From: Candidatus Bipolaricaulota bacterium
GTDB lineage: Bacteria; Bipolaricaulota; Bipolaricaulia; UBA7950; UBA9294
Length of the DNA: 33,385 nucleotides
Direction: 5' to 3'
NCBI GenBank assembly: GCA_030603215.1
Contig: JAUVYF010000009.1
Location: 1 to 33,385, forward strand
Below the pieces are notes generated by a model. The model saw only the letters and a program-made list of their open reading frames with translations, was not told the origin of the DNA and searched no databases. Of this stretch, positions 9,710-18,600 are shown piece by piece; the first letter of the stretch is position 1, and each line of letters begins with the position of its first letter. Made by a program: the position numbers and the translations under genes.

Positions 9710-10072
9710 TTAGTTCTCGCTTGCCGCTTGTTTGCTTAGCTCCGCCAGAGTCGCAAATACTTTTGTGTCGCGCACGGCGATATCGGCAAGCATCTTACGG
9801 TTAAGCTGGATGCCTCTCCTTCTAAGGCCACCGATAAGCGTTGAATAGGAAACACCATTCAGTTTGGCGGCAGCACTAATTCTCGCGATCCATAATCGGC
9901 GGAAATCCCGTTTACGCCGCCGTCGATCAATATAGCTGTTACGGAGGGCCTTCATCACTGCTTGTTTAGCGATGCGATGCGATGTTCCTCTTTTCCCCTT
10001 GAATCCCTTAGCACGAGCCATTATCTTCTTGCGGCTTTCCGTGCGTTTATTTCCTCCACGCGCTCGTGGCAT
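9710..10072 (-). CDS. rplT: 50S ribosomal protein L20
   Basis: Large-subunit assembly protein that binds 23S rRNA. Basic N-terminal tail (PRARGGNKRTESRKKIMARAKG), then KQAVMKALRNSYIDRRRRKRDFRRLWIARI and LNRKMLADIAV, all standard L20 segments. Two ATGs stand in tandem at 10075 and 10072. AGGAGG is only 2 nt from the first and 5 nt from the second, so I chose 10072, giving 120 residues starting MPRARGG. It follows rpmI by 20 nt in the conserved infC-rpmI-rplT order. In other bacteria L20 represses this operon post-transcriptionally. No specific L20 site could be identified here. Confidence 0.96.
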   Translation of the reverse strand: MPRARGGNKRTESRKKIMARAKGFKGKRGTSHRIAKQAVMKALRNSYIDRRRRKRDFRRLWIARISAAAKLNGVSYSTLIGGLRRRGIQLNRKMLADIAVRDTKVFATLAELSKQAASEN

Positions 10073-10092
10073 CATATCCTCCTGCGACCATT

Positions 10093-10287
10093 CTAGTTAC
10101 CGATCATCTTCCTGATCACTTTTATCTGTCCGCCTTTAAGTTCCTTAGCTTGTCGTGCTTGCCGTGTAGCCTTCGATCGCTTCTTCGTGTTCTTATGAAA
10201 GTAATTGGACATATGGTGAAATATCCTACCCTTCTTTGAGAGCTTGAAACGCTTTCTTGCTCCACGGTGTGTCTTCTGTTTTGGCAT
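10093..10287 (-). CDS. rpmI: 50S ribosomal protein L35
   Basis: Small basic ribosomal protein of 64 residues. It opens with MPKQKTHRGARKRFKLSKKG, has the family's central RIFHHMSNYFHKNTKKRSK, and ends basic. It lies 12 nt after infC and 20 nt before rplT. The upstream GAGAGCAGAAA gives a modest ribosome binding site. An overlapping frame at 10122-10325 is a shadow. Confidence 0.96.
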   Translation of the reverse strand: MPKQKTHRGARKRFKLSKKGRIFHHMSNYFHKNTKKRSKATRQARQAKELKGGQIKVIRKMIGN

Positions 10288-10299
10288 TTTCTGCTCTCC

Positions 10300-10797
10300 T
10301 CATTTCTGTTGGTCAACGGGAACAAGCAGCATTTGCAGCACTTTCCCTTTTTGCGAGGGTTGGTGATCTAGTTTAGCGATATCACTTACCATCTCTGCTA
10401 CCTTGTCCATCAATGCATGTCCGCGATCAGCATGTACTATTTCTCTTCCTCGGAAGAAAATGGTTACCCGTACCTGGTTTCCAGCGGATAGAAATGTACG
10501 TACACGACGCATTTTGGTCTCGAAGTCGTGCTTTCCTATCTTGATGGTAAACTTTACTTCTTTTAGACGGGTTTGCCGCTTTTGTTTCCGTTGGCGTTTT
10601 TCCTGACGATAATGGTGTTTGCCATAATCAACAACTTTACACACTGTGGGCTTGGTAGCAGAAGCGATCTCGACCAAATCAAGCCCCTTATCTTTTGCTT
10701 GCGCCAAGGCTGTTTCTATCGACACTATCCCAAGGTTCTCACCATTTTCAGCAATGAGCCGAACCTCTTTCTCTCTGATCTGCTCGTTCACTCTCAT
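10300..10797 (-). CDS. infC: Translation initiation factor IF-3
   Basis: Binds the 30S subunit, checks start codon-anticodon pairing and prevents premature 70S formation. The 165-residue protein has the N-domain (RVNEQIREKEVRLIAENGENLGIV), a basic linker (YGKHHYRQEKRQRKQKRQ) and the C-domain (KEVKFTIKIGKHDFETKMRR, VTIFFRGREIVHADRG). In many bacteria infC starts with ATT and is autoregulated through that codon. Here an ordinary ATG at 10797 preceded by AAGGA serves, while the unusual ATT start in this operon is at rng. GTG 10791 is an alternative start. It is 53 nt after nadD. Confidence 0.96.
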   Translation of the reverse strand: MRVNEQIREKEVRLIAENGENLGIVSIETALAQAKDKGLDLVEIASATKPTVCKVVDYGKHHYRQEKRQRKQKRQTRLKEVKFTIKIGKHDFETKMRRVRTFLSAGNQVRVTIFFRGREIVHADRGHALMDKVAEMVSDIAKLDHQPSQKGKVLQMLLVPVDQQK

Positions 10798-10850
10798 GCT
10801 TCCTTTTATCTCTGCCTCCCCTGTTTATGGATTATTCTCTGTAGCCCTTT

Positions 10851-11468
10851 CTAACATAGCTTAGCCAGTTCCTTATTCTGATACAAACCACGCTCTTCAA
10901 TGTAGGTAGCCACAATTGGCGGCACGCATTCTGTGATAGATTCTCCATGAAGTACTCGCTCGCGTATCCAGGTTGAGGAAAGGTCTATCTCTTCCATCTC
11001 GAGGAAATGTATCTTTGCTCGGTGAAATGGTGGTCGCGAGAACACTTCTTGCTTAACATCATCTCTCGGCGCGACCACAAATGGAATAGCTTCTAGCAAG
11101 GCTTCCGGATCCTTCCATGTGTTGATTTGCGCAAGGAGGTCTGCTCCAACAATAAAACAGAGCCTCTCTGAACAACTTCTCTTCATAGCGCGGATTGTGT
11201 CAACAGTATACGCCGGTCCAGCACGATCGATCTCAATCCGCGAAAGAGAAAACTTTGGGTAAGATGCAATTGCCTCCCTTACCATCTCGTAGCGTATCTC
11301 TTTACCAGTCCCAAATGCCACTTCCTTGTGCGGCGGAATGCCACTGGGGATAAACACTATTTCAGATAACGATAGCTCGCGAAGCGCTTGTTGCGCCACA
11401 AGTAAATGCGCATTATGTAAGGGATTGAATGTTCCTCCAAACAGCCCGATTCTAGTCGCGAAACTCAA
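10851..11468 (-). CDS. nadD: Nicotinate-nucleotide adenylyltransferase
   Basis: Adenylates nicotinate mononucleotide to deamido-NAD in NAD synthesis. It is a Rossmann-like nucleotidyltransferase with GLFGGTFNPLHNAH at the N-terminus (HxxH nucleotide motif), IPSGIPPHKE, the FIVGADLLAQINTWKDPEAL block, FVVAPRD, and the C-terminal DLSSTWIRERV (ISSTxIR). The gene overlaps the end of obg. Three in-frame starts exist: ATG 11477 directly abuts AGGAG, TTG 11474 is 3 nt from it, and TTG 11468 is 9 nt from it. I favour TTG 11468 on spacing, which gives MSFATRIGLFGG. The longer forms cannot be excluded. Confidence 0.92.
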   Translation of the reverse strand: MSFATRIGLFGGTFNPLHNAHLLVAQQALRELSLSEIVFIPSGIPPHKEVAFGTGKEIRYEMVREAIASYPKFSLSRIEIDRAGPAYTVDTIRAMKRSCSERLCFIVGADLLAQINTWKDPEALLEAIPFVVAPRDDVKQEVFSRPPFHRAKIHFLEMEEIDLSSTWIRERVLHGESITECVPPIVATYIEERGLYQNKELAKLC

Positions 11469-12720
11469 GCTCAACATCTCCTATCCGTAAAAGGTCTCCT
11501 TCAGTAATACCGCGACGTACCAGTTCACGCACTACCCCCATCTTCTCGAGACGACCGCCTAGGTATTCCCACGCGTCCTCGCTGTCAAGCACGAGTTTCT
11601 GGACCAGCTGTTCAATAGTCTCTCCTGTTAAGATGAAAACGTCACCTTCACGCCTCACAGAGAAGCTCGCTTTATCGGAATATCGATATACACGCCATGG
11701 TACCGCAGTCTTGCCCTTGTGTATTGTCGTTTCCTGCAAGACGTCATAAATCTTCGTTATCAACTGAGGGATTCCTCTTCCTGTAACAACAGATGTCGGC
11801 AGCAACTGAATACCATTCTCAGCAAATCGAGCCACTAGCGCTTCTACTGCATTGTCCTCAACCAGATCGATCTTGTTCCCTACAACAAGCTGCCGACGTT
11901 CAGCCAAACGAGGGTTAAAGGAGGCAAGCTCTTTGTTAATCTCTTCGTAAGCTTGAAGTGGATCCTGTCCTTGAGCTCCTGCCAGGTCTACCATGTGAAC
12001 AAGCACCCGCGTCCGCTCAATGTGTTTCAGAAACCGATCCCCAAGACCTTTACCAGTATGCGCTCCCTCGACTAAGCCTGGAACATCGACTATTACAAAC
12101 TGATGTATGTCATCGACATTCACCACGCCTATGTTGGGGATAGTGGTAGTAAATGGGTAGTCAGCTACCTTTGCTTGCTTTCCCGAAATAAGCGAGATAA
12201 GACTTGATTTTCCAGCATTAGGTCGGCCAATTATCCCTGCGTCTGCGAGAATCTTCAATTCAAGACGTAGGGCATTGCTCTGGGGCTTTGCTCCGCGTTC
12301 ACAGATTCGCGGTGCCTGCCGAGTAGAAGTGGTAAAGCTCTTGTTGCCCCTTCCACCTTCTCCGCCACGCGCGACTACTACTTCGTCCCCCGCGGACAAC
12401 AGATCTGCAATCTGCCTGCCACTGCTTCGATCAAAAACCAGTGTTCCTATAGGGACAGGGATAATAATATCCTTGCCCTGCGCGCCTTTCTTATTATTAT
12501 TGCCCCCATTGCTTCCAGGCTTGCCACGAAATATAGTGTCACTCTGAAACCGATACAAAGTAGATATACCTGCTTCGGCGCACACTATTACGGCTCCACC
12601 GCTTCCACCACTTCCTCCGTCTGCGCCCCCTCTTATGCGGTAACGATTAGAAGCAAAACTTATTATGCCATTGCCTCCACGCCCTCCATGCACATATATG
12701 TCTGCTTGATCAATAAACAT
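11452..12720 (-). CDS. obgE: Obg/CgtA GTPase
   Basis: Ribosome-associated GTPase acting in 50S assembly and growth control. Three domains are clear in 422 residues: the glycine-rich Obg fold (residues 1-155, FIDQADIYVHGGRGGNGI with many GG pairs); the G domain with GRPNAGKSSLI, DVPGLVEGAH and NKID; and a C-terminal OCT domain from about residue 330 (WRVYRYSDKASFSVRREGDV). The OCT domain is present in some lineages and absent in others. It follows rpmA by 32 nt and overlaps nadD, the common rplU-rpmA-obg arrangement. Confidence 0.96.
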   Translation of the reverse strand: MFIDQADIYVHGGRGGNGIISFASNRYRIRGGADGGSGGSGGAVIVCAEAGISTLYRFQSDTIFRGKPGSNGGNNNKKGAQGKDIIIPVPIGTLVFDRSSGRQIADLLSAGDEVVVARGGEGGRGNKSFTTSTRQAPRICERGAKPQSNALRLELKILADAGIIGRPNAGKSSLISLISGKQAKVADYPFTTTIPNIGVVNVDDIHQFVIVDVPGLVEGAHTGKGLGDRFLKHIERTRVLVHMVDLAGAQGQDPLQAYEEINKELASFNPRLAERRQLVVGNKIDLVEDNAVEALVARFAENGIQLLPTSVVTGRGIPQLITKIYDVLQETTIHKGKTAVPWRVYRYSDKASFSVRREGDVFILTGETIEQLVQKLVLDSEDAWEYLGGRLEKMGVVRELVRRGITEGDLLRIGDVELEFRD

Positions 12721-12752
12721 GAAGACACCACGAGGTAAACATGAGAAGAGAA

Positions 12753-13010
12753 CTAGTCCTTCTTGACCGGCAGCACGCTAACGTATTTCTTGCTACGTCC
12801 CTCAAATCGGACATAGCCTGGAGAGGTGGCATAAATCGTGTAATCTCGGCCCAGGCCAACGTTCCGCCCTACACCGTACTTGGTTCCATGTTGGCGAATG
12901 ATAATGCTTCCTGCGTTCACCCACTGGCCCCCATATCGCTTCACTCCGAGACGCTGACCAGGGCTATCCTTAAAATTACTGGACGAACCAGTACTCGTTT
13001 TATGTGCCAT
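12753..13010 (-). CDS. rpmA: 50S ribosomal protein L27
   Basis: Ribosomal protein whose N-terminal tail reaches the peptidyl-transferase centre. The 85-residue protein starts directly with [20 protein letters not shown] and continues with [20 protein letters not shown] and [11 protein letters not shown]. It therefore has the mature-type N-terminus and lacks the leader ending in FF that Firmicutes L27 carries and Prp removes. This matters because a Prp-family gene lies 12 nt upstream. Confidence 0.96.
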   Translation of the reverse strand: MAHKTSTGSSSNFKDSPGQRLGVKRYGGQWVNAGSIIIRQHGTKYGVGRNVGLGRDYTIYATSPGYVRFEGRSKKYVSVLPVKKD

Positions 13011-13022
13011 ACTACTCCTTAC

Positions 13023-13346
13023 CTATACACGTACTTCCGCCCCAGCCTCACGCACCACAAGATCATGGGGGTATTCTTCATCTAACATCTTTAGCCCAAT
13101 CAGCAGAGTCTCCATAATCGCATCTATTTCCCTGTCCAAATGGGGATCACTTCGGTCAATCGTCAGAACGAATTCCTTTCCCGCTGAGAAGGTCGGTCTA
13201 ATATGCAAATAACCACTCACCGAGGCAGCCGTTGCCCGCAACAAGTGTACCGCACTTGCTGAAGCGGTTGTGTCTGTTTGCATTCCTTGCAGCGTAAAGC
13301 CAACAAGTCTGCCATCTTCATCGCGTCTGACAAGGACTTCGCCCAC
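13023..13346 (-). CDS. Prp-family protein (L27-processing protease homologue) lacking the catalytic dyad
   Basis: A 107-residue protein between rplU and rpmA, exactly where the cysteine protease Prp is encoded in Firmicutes and Thermotogae. The fold pattern agrees: EVLVRRDEDGRLVGFTLQG at the start, a central helix, and LLIGLKMLDEEYPHDLVV near the end, like the Prp C-terminal helix and strand. The active-site His of the GHA motif is replaced (GMQ), and the DIVCAAVS segment with the catalytic Cys is replaced by a shorter ASASAVHLL. There is no cysteine in the whole protein. It is thus predicted to be inactive as a protease, consistent with the leaderless L27. GTG start with AGGAG 5 nt upstream, so it is well translated. 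It may keep a binding or assembly role. Confidence 0.8.
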   Translation of the reverse strand: MGEVLVRRDEDGRLVGFTLQGMQTDTTASASAVHLLRATAASVSGYLHIRPTFSAGKEFVLTIDRSDPHLDREIDAIMETLLIGLKMLDEEYPHDLVVREAGAEVRV

Positions 13347-13356
13347 TTTATCTCCT

Positions 13357-13671
13357 CTACGGCTCTATCTTAGTAATTAGTGTTGTCATAAACGGCTGAC
13401 GGTGACCACGCTTGCGCCGATATCCCGTCTTGCTCTTGTACTTGTAGACAACTATCTTTTTCGACTTCGCTTGCGCTTGTACCTTACCTTTGACTACCGC
13501 ACCATCTAAGTAAGGAGTTCCTACATGGGCACCGCTGTCGTCAACGAGAAGAACAACCTTGTTGAATTCTACTGGCTTTCCAGAATCAAGGCCCTGAATC
13601 AGCTCGTGCTCCAAGAGCATTCCCTCTTCGACTCGATATTGTTTTCCACCTGTTTGAATTACCGCATACAT
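13357..13671 (-). CDS. rplU: 50S ribosomal protein L21
   Basis: Large-subunit protein binding 23S rRNA, 104 residues, starting MYAVIQTGGKQYRVEEG and containing KSKKIVVYKYKSKTGYRRKRGHRQPFM, both typical of L21. An open frame extends 7 codons further upstream, but ATG 13671 matches the family start and has GAGGTG 6 nt before it. It is the first gene of the operon, with a clear promoter whose predicted start leaves a leader of about 17 nt. The stop overlaps the ribosome binding site of the following prp-like gene. Confidence 0.96.
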   Translation of the reverse strand: MYAVIQTGGKQYRVEEGMLLEHELIQGLDSGKPVEFNKVVLLVDDSGAHVGTPYLDGAVVKGKVQAQAKSKKIVVYKYKSKTGYRRKRGHRQPFMTTLITKIEP

Positions 13672-13694
13672 TTCCAGCACCTCAAGTAACACAG

Positions 13695-13723
13695 ATTTTA
13701 GCAGGCTACTTCTTGTTTTTCAA
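13695..13723 (-). promoter_or_regulatory. Promoter of the rplU-to-rng operon
   Basis: On the minus strand TTGAAA (plus 13718-13723) and TAAAAT (plus 13695-13700) are 17 bp apart. Transcription should start near 13688. A 6-bp inverted repeat with a 14-nt loop at 13758-13783 (CCAACG/CGTTGG) lies between the metG stop and this promoter and might be a weak terminator for metG. Confidence 0.82.
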
Positions 13724-13889
13724 TACACCCACCCAACTTATGATTTCTCATCAGCTACCAACGCTAGGCGCTGCTACCGTTGGATCAAGAGATTGTGTTC
13801 CAGGTCCATCACAACTAGCGGAATCTACCCGCGAGACTGCTCGCCCACTAAGATAAGATCAGGTGCCGATAACCAGCTCAAGTGATATT

Positions 13890-15518
13890 CTAGTCCGCTT
13901 TTGGTGGTCTAGTGCGTTCTTCTATCTCATCTATGTCAATGGGAGGGATAAGGACGCGCTCCTTGGTAAGTGGCTTTTTGTCGGCTACCCTTGTTATTGT
14001 TTCCCAAGACGGGCAAGAGATCCCCATAGCTGCAAGAACGGAACCAGCAAATCGAGGAACAAACGGTAGGAGCGTCACCGTCATTGCCTTCACGAGATGG
14101 AAGGCGCTTGTTACTGCACGCCGATCATCAGATGACCAGGGTTCCTTACGTTGAAAATACTCATTCCCGAAAACCGCCAAAGCACAGGTAGTACGCAAAG
14201 CGCGGCTCAAATTTCCTGCGGCCATCTCCGCTTCATAGTTTGAAATTGCCGTTGCTATATGTTCAATAACTTCGGGGTCGAGATCATTGGAGGGGACTTC
14301 TCCTTTGTAGCGAGTTTGAATGAAGGAAAGCACACGATTAGCAAGGTTGGCCACATTGGAGATGAAGATTCCATTGATAGCCTTTCCCAATTCCTGCCAC
14401 GAGAAATTAACGTCGCGTTCCTCTGGCCGATTGTGAAGCAGGTAGAAGCGCCATAGCTCAGGATCCATTACCTGGGCTGCTTGATCGCAGTAAAGCCCAA
14501 CACTACGACTCTTGGAAAACCTGCTTCCGTCAATCCAGTTCAAGTATTCTGTAGCGGCAATCTGATCCGGAAGATGATATCCCTCGCCAGAAGCAAGCAG
14601 TTGCCCCGGGAAAATCAGCGTATGAAACGGAATATTATCCTTGGCCATCGTGTAAATCTGCCAAACATCGTCGCCGAACCAAAACTCCTTCCACTTATCT
14701 TCTCCCCCGAAGTGTTCGATTGTTGCTGAAACATAGCCTAGAGCAGCTTCACCCCATACATAGATAACCTTTTCCTCCGCTCCCGCAAAGGGGGCGGGAA
14801 TTCCCCAGGAAATATCCCGGGTCATTGCCCTGGGCCGTAGACCTTCGTCCAACATCTGTTTCGTGAATCGGTAAACGTTCTTCCGAAACTCCCTTCCATT
14901 GACATAACTGGTCAACAGGGGTGTCAGTTTTGGCAGATCGAGGTACCAATGCTGACTCAAACGAAACTCGATGTTGCCCTGTTCACAAATACTGCAGGCA
15001 GGATCTATCAACTCTTCCGGTTCAAGCATTGCCCCACATGAGCTACACTGGTTTCCCATTGCTCCGTTCGCGCCACAACGGGGGCAAATACCAGTAATGA
15101 ACCGATCAGCCAGAAACATCTGACACCGACCACAGTAGGCTCTGTTTTCCCGTGCACGAGTAATGTAGCCCTGCTGCTCCATTTGAAGATAGATGTTACG
15201 CACAAAGTGTTTATGTGTTGGCGACTCTGTAGTGGTATAGCTGTCAAATTGTATGCCAAATGCATCAATTACGGAGAGTATCTCCTTGTGTTGCTGTAGA
15301 GATAGCTGAGCCGGAGATATACCGAGTCTCGTCGCTTCGTACTCAATTCGTGCCCCGTGCGTATCGGTTCCTGATACGTAGAGAACCTCATGCCCGCGTA
15401 GTCGGTAATATCGAGCGAACACATCGCCTGAAAGCAGCGAAGAAACCAAGTTTCCCAGATGGGGAACCCCAGAGGCATATGGCCAGGCACTACAGACGAG
15501 CACCTTCTTCTTGTTCAC
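13890..15518 (-). CDS. metG: Methionyl-tRNA synthetase
   Basis: Charges tRNA-Met. Class I signature PYASGVPHLGN at the N-terminus. The zinc-binding insertion has four CxxC-type pairs (CGRCQ, CPRCG, CSSCG, CSICE near residues 120-175). WGIPAPF and VIYVWGEAALGY follow, and the KMSKS loop reads RFSKS (DGSRFSKSRSVG). The alpha-helical anticodon domain follows. The protein ends after that domain (542 residues), without the C-terminal tRNA-binding/dimerisation domain of longer MetRS. I chose GTG 15518 because AGAGG lies 8 nt upstream and NKKKVLVCSAWPYA fits the family start. An ATG-less extension further upstream would run into the promoter. Confidence 0.95.
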   Translation of the reverse strand: MNKKKVLVCSAWPYASGVPHLGNLVSSLLSGDVFARYYRLRGHEVLYVSGTDTHGARIEYEATRLGISPAQLSLQQHKEILSVIDAFGIQFDSYTTTESPTHKHFVRNIYLQMEQQGYITRARENRAYCGRCQMFLADRFITGICPRCGANGAMGNQCSSCGAMLEPEELIDPACSICEQGNIEFRLSQHWYLDLPKLTPLLTSYVNGREFRKNVYRFTKQMLDEGLRPRAMTRDISWGIPAPFAGAEEKVIYVWGEAALGYVSATIEHFGGEDKWKEFWFGDDVWQIYTMAKDNIPFHTLIFPGQLLASGEGYHLPDQIAATEYLNWIDGSRFSKSRSVGLYCDQAAQVMDPELWRFYLLHNRPEERDVNFSWQELGKAINGIFISNVANLANRVLSFIQTRYKGEVPSNDLDPEVIEHIATAISNYEAEMAAGNLSRALRTTCALAVFGNEYFQRKEPWSSDDRRAVTSAFHLVKAMTVTLLPFVPRFAGSVLAAMGISCPSWETITRVADKKPLTKERVLIPPIDIDEIEERTRPPKAD

Positions 15519-15554
15519 GTTAATATCCTCTTTATAGCCTATAGATAAGTCTGT

Positions 15555-15560
15555 ATTATA
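15555..15560 (-). promoter_or_regulatory. Likely -10 box for metG
   Basis: TATAAT is read on the minus strand at these positions, about 37 nt before the GTG start. The corresponding -35 at 17 bp spacing is TGGCGG, a poor match, so an activator or a different arrangement may be involved. Confidence 0.55.
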
Positions 15561-15670
15561 CTTGGCGGTGAATAGGGCCGCCACTTGAACGCTTGTTAGC
15601 CAGGATTTGGCTCAAATGGCCTGCATCGTTAAGCGCCTTCTCCTAGAAACCTGATGGTTGCTTTGCTTGG

Positions 15671-18600
15671 CTAGAACTGTGCTGCGATGAAAAGACTAAA
15701 CAATACGCTATGATAGAACTTGGTTGTATGTGTTTCTCCCGCGATGTAAGAGACAGCAAGCGAAGCATGCCAAGAATCGGAAAGCCTGTAGTCAACAATC
15801 CCGCCAAGGGTTAAGCTAAGATTGTTTCCAGTCGCAGTCTCACTAATCTTGTAGCGTCCATCAAGGCTAAGCCGCGCAGAAGTGTATTGGGAGATGGTGT
15901 AGGAAAAGGTGTTTAGTACAGAAGCGGTGATCTCATCACTCTCATTGACCCTAAGCGCTAAGGAGAGATCATTGCGGTGGTTAGCCTGTGGCGGTGCCCA
16001 CAAAAGCCGCCCAGTAAGGATATGATCCCCGCTGGAACGTGTTTCGTCCTTGTAAACAACAATGTTGACACCTCTGGTATAGGAAACAGTTGGCCTGAGG
16101 TATGGAATGCCTGAATACCCGAGGCTTAAGGTAAAGGTATCATCGTATTGCACCTGCCCTTGCGGAACTTGTAGCACTTTCTTGCGGTAGGCAACTTGAG
16201 CAAAGACTGCATCTAGCTCTACGCGTACACTAGCTCGTCCATCCCAGGCGATAGTTCCTGCCTGTGTCTCAAATTCAAGGTTCAGTATGGGTAGAAATCT
16301 CAGGCCAAGAAGAGCAAACTCGTTGAAGCCAAGGTCAATGGACGCGGTATGAATCATGAAAAGACTCTCATCGGACAGGAAGCGGCTGGCAGACAGCTCA
16401 TACTTTCCGCTTACATTAACCACCTCGCCAAGGCTGCGGGACAGGCTAACGGAGAGGTTTCTCTTCTCGCTTCTCTGTGCACCGGTCGCATCAAGAATCA
16501 GTGGGTATTCCCAGCTTCCCGCGATAGAGAATCCGGAGAGTATCTGGTAGGTTCCCGTAAAGCTAAGCCCGCTGTCCCGGCGGTAATAATCTTGGGAGAT
16601 AGCTGTCTCAAACGAATCATTCCAGGCTACGGCAAGCGAAAGAGTATCGTCAAAGAATCCGTTTTGTAGGCCAACGCTGTAAGAAAGAGCTGTGCTATCA
16701 GCTCCCATGTGTAGCCAATCATCATCCACCATTTCGCTTCTTAGGGAAAAGCTGAATAGGGGACCAAATTGCCATGCAAAGGACAGCTGGTTATCCATGA
16801 TGTCCCTTTGCTCGTCGCTCCTCTGGTCAATCATATGATAACCATGGGAAGCAAGGATAGTGATCCCTTCTGCCAAAGTGGCAGCTACTGAAACATTCCA
16901 ACCGGTTACATCGCGGCGGCCTGGACGGCCTATGGACGAGAAACCTGGAGCGACACTCTCGAAGTCTCCAGAGATTCTGAATGTACCTACGTCGCGGTTG
17001 AAACTTGCTCTAGCGAATAACCCCTGGTATCTATGCTCGTCTGCTGGGATATCTCTAAACCTGGTCTTGTCGCGCCCATCGATTCCCATTACGTAATTGG
17101 TGAACGTTTCTAGCTCACTATTGGCCCGCCACACGTTCAATTGATAGCTAGAATCTGCGCGGCTTCCAATCCATAAATCCCCGTCTGCTGAGCTAGTCAG
17201 CGCGGTTATCGACCAATCATCGATGAACGGTTTCTGGTCCGAGACACGGTAAAGACCGTGATCAGTCGCGTACCATATATCTCCATTGACCATGGCGGTC
17301 GCCCGAACTGCCTTGCCAAATACAAGCCACCCGCAACCCATTCCCTTATCAAAGGAACGAAGTCCAATCTCTGAGCTAGCATACAGGAGTCTGTCAATCA
17401 GCACTAGATTTCCAACTGCGATGTCACTCATCCCGTGAAGTTCAGTCATTTCTTCTCTTGCTATGTCAAAGGAGAATAAACCGTGATCTGTGCCGATATA
17501 CAGTGTGGTGTTATCTCCAGCAAGCGCGAGAATGCCTCTCATATCCGGAAATAGATCAGGGGTGTACGTTTTCCAAGCCTCAGCGGTTTCGATTTCTTCT
17601 GGCTTGACTCGCGCTAAGCCACCTGTGGTTCCGATCCACAGGGTTTCGCCGACAAGCGCAAGCGCGCGGACTTCTGAACTTGGCAGGCCATCGTTTTCGT
17701 AAAAGCGCTGCCAGTTCTCGACGTGGGCCAGCGGGGATACTCCCTCCAAATGGAGTACTGTAAGCCCTGAGTCGGTGCCAATATATACACTGTTTCCATC
17801 GCTTACCATGTCGCGAACTCGATTTCCGGAAAGACCGGCTCCGGCGGTGTAGTTTCTCCAGAAGCCGTTGCTATATGCGCTAATCCCATTCAAGTTCCCA
17901 ACAAGAACATACTGAGGAAGAACCAAGATCGTGCTTACCAGATTGGGAAGATTTAGCCGCAGATTGTCATCGAGTGGGAAGGAATCATTACTATATCCGA
18001 GCACAACATTAGCACGGAAGCCATCCAAGTCAATTGTTCCGCTCACCCCGGAGATAGTGTGAGTGTTTGGCATAGTATGGGCCTTTGCGGGGTCACTAAG
18101 CGGCATAGGATTATCAGCAGCTTGCAGTAGGCTCAATCTGAAGTCAAGCGATTCAGTGGCAGGAAGCTCAAGGGTAAGCCCGTAGAAGTTGCGTGAATAC
18201 TCAGCGCCGCTTCCCAGGCCGCCACGGAAACGTTCGTAGTCAATCTGGATCGTATCTTCCTCGGCTACTTCAAGGAACAATATCAGCACGCCAACTTCGT
18301 AGTCAATAGAGTAATCTATGTCACGCTTGAGAAGTTCTCCATTTAGGTAGACCTTCTCACTTCCTTGCACAATAGATAGCCCAAGAATGAACACATCTCC
18401 AGACACGGCGTAGTCAAATGAGACTCTTGCCGCGTTCTCCGCTTCCCGAAAGAACTGTTCAGGGAAGTCAAATTCAATGATTCCCTCACTAAGAAATGGG
18501 TATGCATTATATTCGGGCAGATCGGCTTCAGTGATCGGCAGAAACGTCCCGCCATGTAAGCTTACTTCCACCACGATCGAGCCCTCTTTCAGGTCAGTGT

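Noticed and set aside
10300-10797. Non-ATG (ATT-type) start for infC
   Set aside because: An ATG with AAGGA in front fits the family N-terminus, so no unusual start is needed.
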